A stretch of DNA of 64,000 nucleotides from Diplonema papillatum (taxonomy: Eukaryota; Euglenozoa; Diplonemea; Diplonemida; Diplonemidae). The DNA is taken from positions 62,001-126,000 of the forward strand of contig JAPJBO010000102.1 of NCBI GenBank assembly GCA_030068145.1, read 5' to 3'. Below, one piece after another: positions 60,955 through 64,000 of the stretch (position 1 is its first letter; every line of letters begins with the position of its first letter). Under the pieces are notes generated by a model. The model was not told the origin of the DNA and searched no databases. It was given only the letters and a program-made list of their open reading frames with translations. Made by a program: the position numbers and the translations under genes.

Positions 60955-61146
60955 CCAGGGATTTGTTCTTCGCTTACACCACCGTGTGTTGTTTTCTCAC
61001 TCAGGACTTTGACCTCTTGTGTTTGTGTGATTTGTCGAGTAGGGGTAGACCCGCATCACCTCACGTCCGTTCAACACGTGGTTCGGTAGCACTTGGGATC
61101 CCTCTGTAGGCAGCATCGTCAAGCATTTCCTTTCAAGCTGGCGCTT
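60955..61146 (+). mobile_element. SINE, subfamily B, 5'-truncated
   Basis: TTGTTCTTCGCTTACACCAC to CAAGCATTTCCTTTCAAGCT. It ends 14 bp before the pseudo-exon at 61160. Confidence 0.75.
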
Positions 61147-61159
61147 GGAAAACCACTGA

Positions 61160-61313
61160 CGGCACGCACCTTCCGGGGCTCGCAGAGTGCATGGGCACCG
61201 GGGCACCGCACCCGACGGACTGACTCGACGCGCGGACGAGTGCTTCGAGAAGGTCTGCCCGTATTTCGGCGCTGCGATCGACCGCTGGTCGGTGCGCCGA
61301 GGCCTCGGGGCTC
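61160..61313 (-). pseudogene. Copy of the 3' end of the exon at 61914-62606, with donor
   Basis: Matches 61907-62060 with a handful of substitutions and stays open (RSAEIRADLLEALVRASSQS). The donor is present as GTGCGT instead of GTATGT. Confidence 0.8.
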
Positions 61314-61913
61314 GCAGAGTGCATAGGCACCGCTGCTGAGTAGCATCATCCGACCGCATACTCTGGCTTTGAGCCGGTCCACCTCCTGCTGATAGACTGC
61401 TGATAGAATGTGATAAACGGCAGCAGGCAATTCAATGCACGTTGTCGTAACTACGGCTAGCCAAGTTTGTTAGTGTTGCGATCGACACCAAGAAGAAAAT
61501 CGCTTTAGATTAGTCTTGGACTTGCGTCTGCGTGTTCATTGACGCGACGTGCGAGAGCGGGTTGACGAAAGCCATTCCTGGGAACAGGGGCACGGGCGAT
61601 AGCGCCAAGGAAGCTCACCACGGCGACCGACCCGGGCGGCCACGATTTCCTTACACGCTAATCCAAACTTCAGCAGTCTATCAGCAGGGTGGACCGGCTC
61701 CAAAGTAAAGTGTGCAAACGGGAAGAAAGGGCCCGAAAACCGTACACCGCGAAGAGTAGGAGAAAGAAAGGGACCGCACTACCCTGAGCCCAAATCCTGG
61801 ACGTGGTTTCAGGTGGCAAATTGGCAAATGAACAGGATCAGAAGGTCCTACTTGGGCGGTTCAGTCTCACATTGCATGTGGCTAAAACACAAAAATCTGC
61901 TAACGGCACATAC

Positions 61914-62606
61914 CTTCCGGGGCTCGCAGAGTGCATGGGCACCGGGGCACCGCACCCGCCGGACTGACTCGACGCGCGGACGAGTGCTTCGAGAAGGTCT
62001 GCCCGTATTTCGGCGCTGCGATCGACTGCTGGTCGGTGCGCCGAGACCTCGGGGCTCGCTGCGACGGCCGCCGGTTCGTCGGCGGCTGGCGGGCCGGAGG
62101 GCGCGGGCATGCCCGCGGGGGCTGCCGCATCAGCGCCGCCTTCGCCCAGAAACACGCCGATGGACGCCGGCGGCGGCGGCAAGCCGGCGGGCTTCGCCTG
62201 CGTGCGGGTGGGCGGCGTGTCCCAGTTTTCCCTGGGAGGGATGCGGAGCGCCTCGAGCTCCTCCATCGTGACCTCCCGCGCGTTTCCCGGGCCGGGCGAG
62301 TCGCCGCCGCCGGCGGGGCCGCCGATTTCGCCCCTCGGAATCTGCAGCGCGGCCAGTGGATCCCAGTCTTCCGGTGGACCCGAAGCCTCCGGGCACTCCG
62401 CGGCGTAGGCATCATTGGCGGCGGCGTCGTCCGTAGGAGACTCGTAAGGGGCACTCGGGCTGAACCCCTCGGTCGGGAGGCTGTGCATGCTCGACGAACT
62501 GGGCGGTATCGCGTACGGCGGCAGCGGAAGCACCACCGACCGCCCGCTCCTCGGGGCTTCGACCAGTGCTTGTATTAACACGTGGACCTTCAGCGCCCGG
62601 ATCCAG
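61914..62606 (-). CDS. Single internal exon of an unidentified gene (230 codons)
   Basis: One base, 230 codons, two bases. Acceptor AACAG directly after a long A-tract, donor GTATGT. The protein begins WIRALKVHVLIQALVEAPRS and is then Pro/Ala/Glu-rich (PPSSSSMHSLPTEGFSPSAP; MEELEALRIPPRENW), ending in a conserved-looking helix (RSAEIRADLLEALVRASS). It is a disordered linker rather than an enzyme. Neither neighbouring exon was found. It is not joined to the 26-kb gene, whose first coding exon is preceded by a stop. Confidence 0.6.
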
Positions 62607-62608
62607 CT

Positions 62609-62610
<2 letters not shown>

Positions 62611-62648
<38 letters not shown>

Positions 62649-62945
62649 TAAGCGCCAGCTTGAAAGGAAATGCTCGACGATGCTGCCCGACAAAGAACAG
62701 AAGGGATCCCAAGTGCTGTAACTACCGAACCACGTGTTGAACGGACGTGAGGTCATGCGGGTCTACCCCTACACGACAAATCACAACAGGTCAAAGTCCT
62801 GAGTGAGAAAGCAACACACGGTGGTGTAAGCGAAGAACAAATCAGATTGTGTTTGTATTGTATTTGCCCCTTACCTCTATATTTCCCCCCTTCCATTCGG
62901 AGTCGAAGCAGCTACGTCGAGTATTTTTAAAGAGTTGGAACCAGT
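62611..62945 (-). mobile_element. SINE, subfamily B, full length with a 35-base A-tail
   Basis: Reverse-oriented. The tail is the uninterrupted T-run at 62611-62645, and the head (ATACTCGACGTAGCTGC on the minus strand) is near 62930. The tail ends directly at the acceptor CAG of the exon at 61914-62606. The long pure tail suggests a young insertion. Confidence 0.85.
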
Positions 62946-62984
62946 TTAGGTACCAGGGAAAGCCTGCTACACGGGAGCCAAGCT

Positions 62985-63230
62985 TCACGTGTTCGGCGGT
63001 ACTGCAGAGCCACGGGCCTACGGGTCAAGTGGCTACCGATTTCCCTAACTAAAGCATCGAGGCTTGGCGCACCTTGGGGCTTGGCGCTCGCGCTGAACAC
63101 AAGCTCGTCGAGACGGTCAGCCGCAGGGCAGAGCGGACGGGGTTGTGGCACTGTGCTGCCTCCGACCCAAGCTTTGCAAGCTGTGGTTGACCGTCACGTT
63201 CCTGGACCAGGAGCGGCCTTTTTCTCTTTT
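62985..63230. repeat. Dispersed repeat, inverted copy of 19955-20230
   Basis: See the entry at 19955; the shared blocks appear here in the opposite order and strand. Confidence 0.6.
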
Positions 63231-64000
63231 TCTTTAAAAGAGTTAACGTCCGCTTGAGAATTTTGGTCTCTTTTGTGTATAGAGGATCGGGTATTGAAAA
63301 CGTCTTTTTTTCGGTGGGGGGATCGGTTTCAGGTTCTGCCGAGTTAGCGCCGGGACACCAGATCCAGCGGCTTTTGTCGTTTGTTGCGTGTTGGTGTTTT
63401 TTATAGTTATAGTACGCTTGAGAATCCGGGATTTTAGAATCCCCGGGTGACCTTCGTCGAATGGGTTCTTTTAACCCCTTACCACCGACCAGCGACCTCC
63501 ACAGGGGTCGTTAAATAGCCCATTTCTTAGATAGGTGTCGGAAAGTTGGGATAGGTGTGTCGAAAACAGCTTTTAAGGGCGGGAATGAAAAGATATGTGG
63601 TGTATCTCTTTATTCCCGCCCTTGAACCTCGGAAATCCCGCTCCCTCGAGGAGCCAACCTGACGTGGCCAGGATTTAGACCAAAAACCCGGAAAAAGACA
63701 GGCGCTTCGTTTTCTGTATTTACCCTGTGTGTATTCAGGTAAGGAATTCTGATCAACCACCAAAACACGCTGCCTACGCCTGCACACTCGGCAAGGGGTT
63801 AAAGCTAATACGTACTGGGGGGCATGCACGGCTTCTTTTCGTGTACACCTTACTTGCTTGCTTAGGCAAGTCAGGTTCGTAACAATTTGTGACCGACACC
63901 AAGATATCACCAGGTTGGGGGAGTGTTCTTGGGCTCCCCCCCTTTTAGAGTGAAAGTTCACTTGAAACTCCGGGTTTTTAAAGTCTCCCCCGGTGACCTT
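63230..64000. other. Repeat-rich end of window without a gene
   Basis: Two pieces of the CTTGAAATTCCGGGGTTTTA family (63415, 63948), a hairpin GGGCGGGAAT..ATTCCCGCCC (63577-63618) and the inverted copy of 32735-32850 at 63680-63790. Confidence 0.55.

Noticed and set aside
61914..62606. Pro-rich exon as the first exon of the 26-kb gene
   Set aside because: It leaves two bases over, and the sequence before the ATG at 57221 contains an in-frame TAA, so the two cannot be joined directly. A different gene is more likely.

Overview
This is nuclear DNA of a unicellular eukaryote. Host genes are split by GT-AG introns, repeats are abundant, and nothing is organised in operons. Reading frames that stay in phase across the proposed splice sites give three clear host genes, all on the minus strand, plus one lone exon of a fourth. 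Donors are mostly GTATGC or GTATGT (7 of the 13 I placed), and acceptors tend to end in ACAG or GCAG, often without a pyrimidine tract. The species cannot be named from the sequence. A free-living alveolate or similar protist is a guess, not a result.

Layout, left to right. 1-8,067: the 5' part of a Pumilio/PUF RNA-binding protein gene (minus). Its 7.1-kb second intron holds a complete but broken tyrosine-recombinase retrotransposon (2,489-6,417) with the order gag, recombinase, reverse transcriptase/RNase H, as in the VIPER elements of trypanosomes. 8.1-13.6 kb: repeats, including a 935-bp terminal-inverted-repeat element and a 43-bp minisatellite. 13,637-19,585: a complete five-exon gene (879 aa) for a type I membrane protein with a repeated extracellular module, one transmembrane helix and an acidic tail. 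20-30 kb: no host gene that I can secure. It holds foldback elements, a 3.3-kb inverted-repeat element with palindrome arrays, G/C homopolymers and some ORF fragments. 30,998-57,221: a seven-exon gene (1,045 aa) spread over 26 kb. Its 8.7- and 10.7-kb introns hold a 1.06-kb palindrome, MITE-like hairpins, SINEs, LINE and transposase remnants and a second, truncated tyrosine-recombinase element (about 47.6-49.9 kb). 57-64 kb: repeats and one Pro-rich exon of another gene (61,914-62,606).

Two general patterns stand out. First, five host exons, from three genes, have a partial copy in a nearby intron or just outside the gene. Several copies retain a splice site or sit beside a SINE. Second, one SINE family with two diverged subfamilies occurs at least twelve times, and in two places its A-tail lies at or next to a splice acceptor.

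Exon joins, family names and element boundaries were read by eye. No database search, alignment program or RNA evidence was available.
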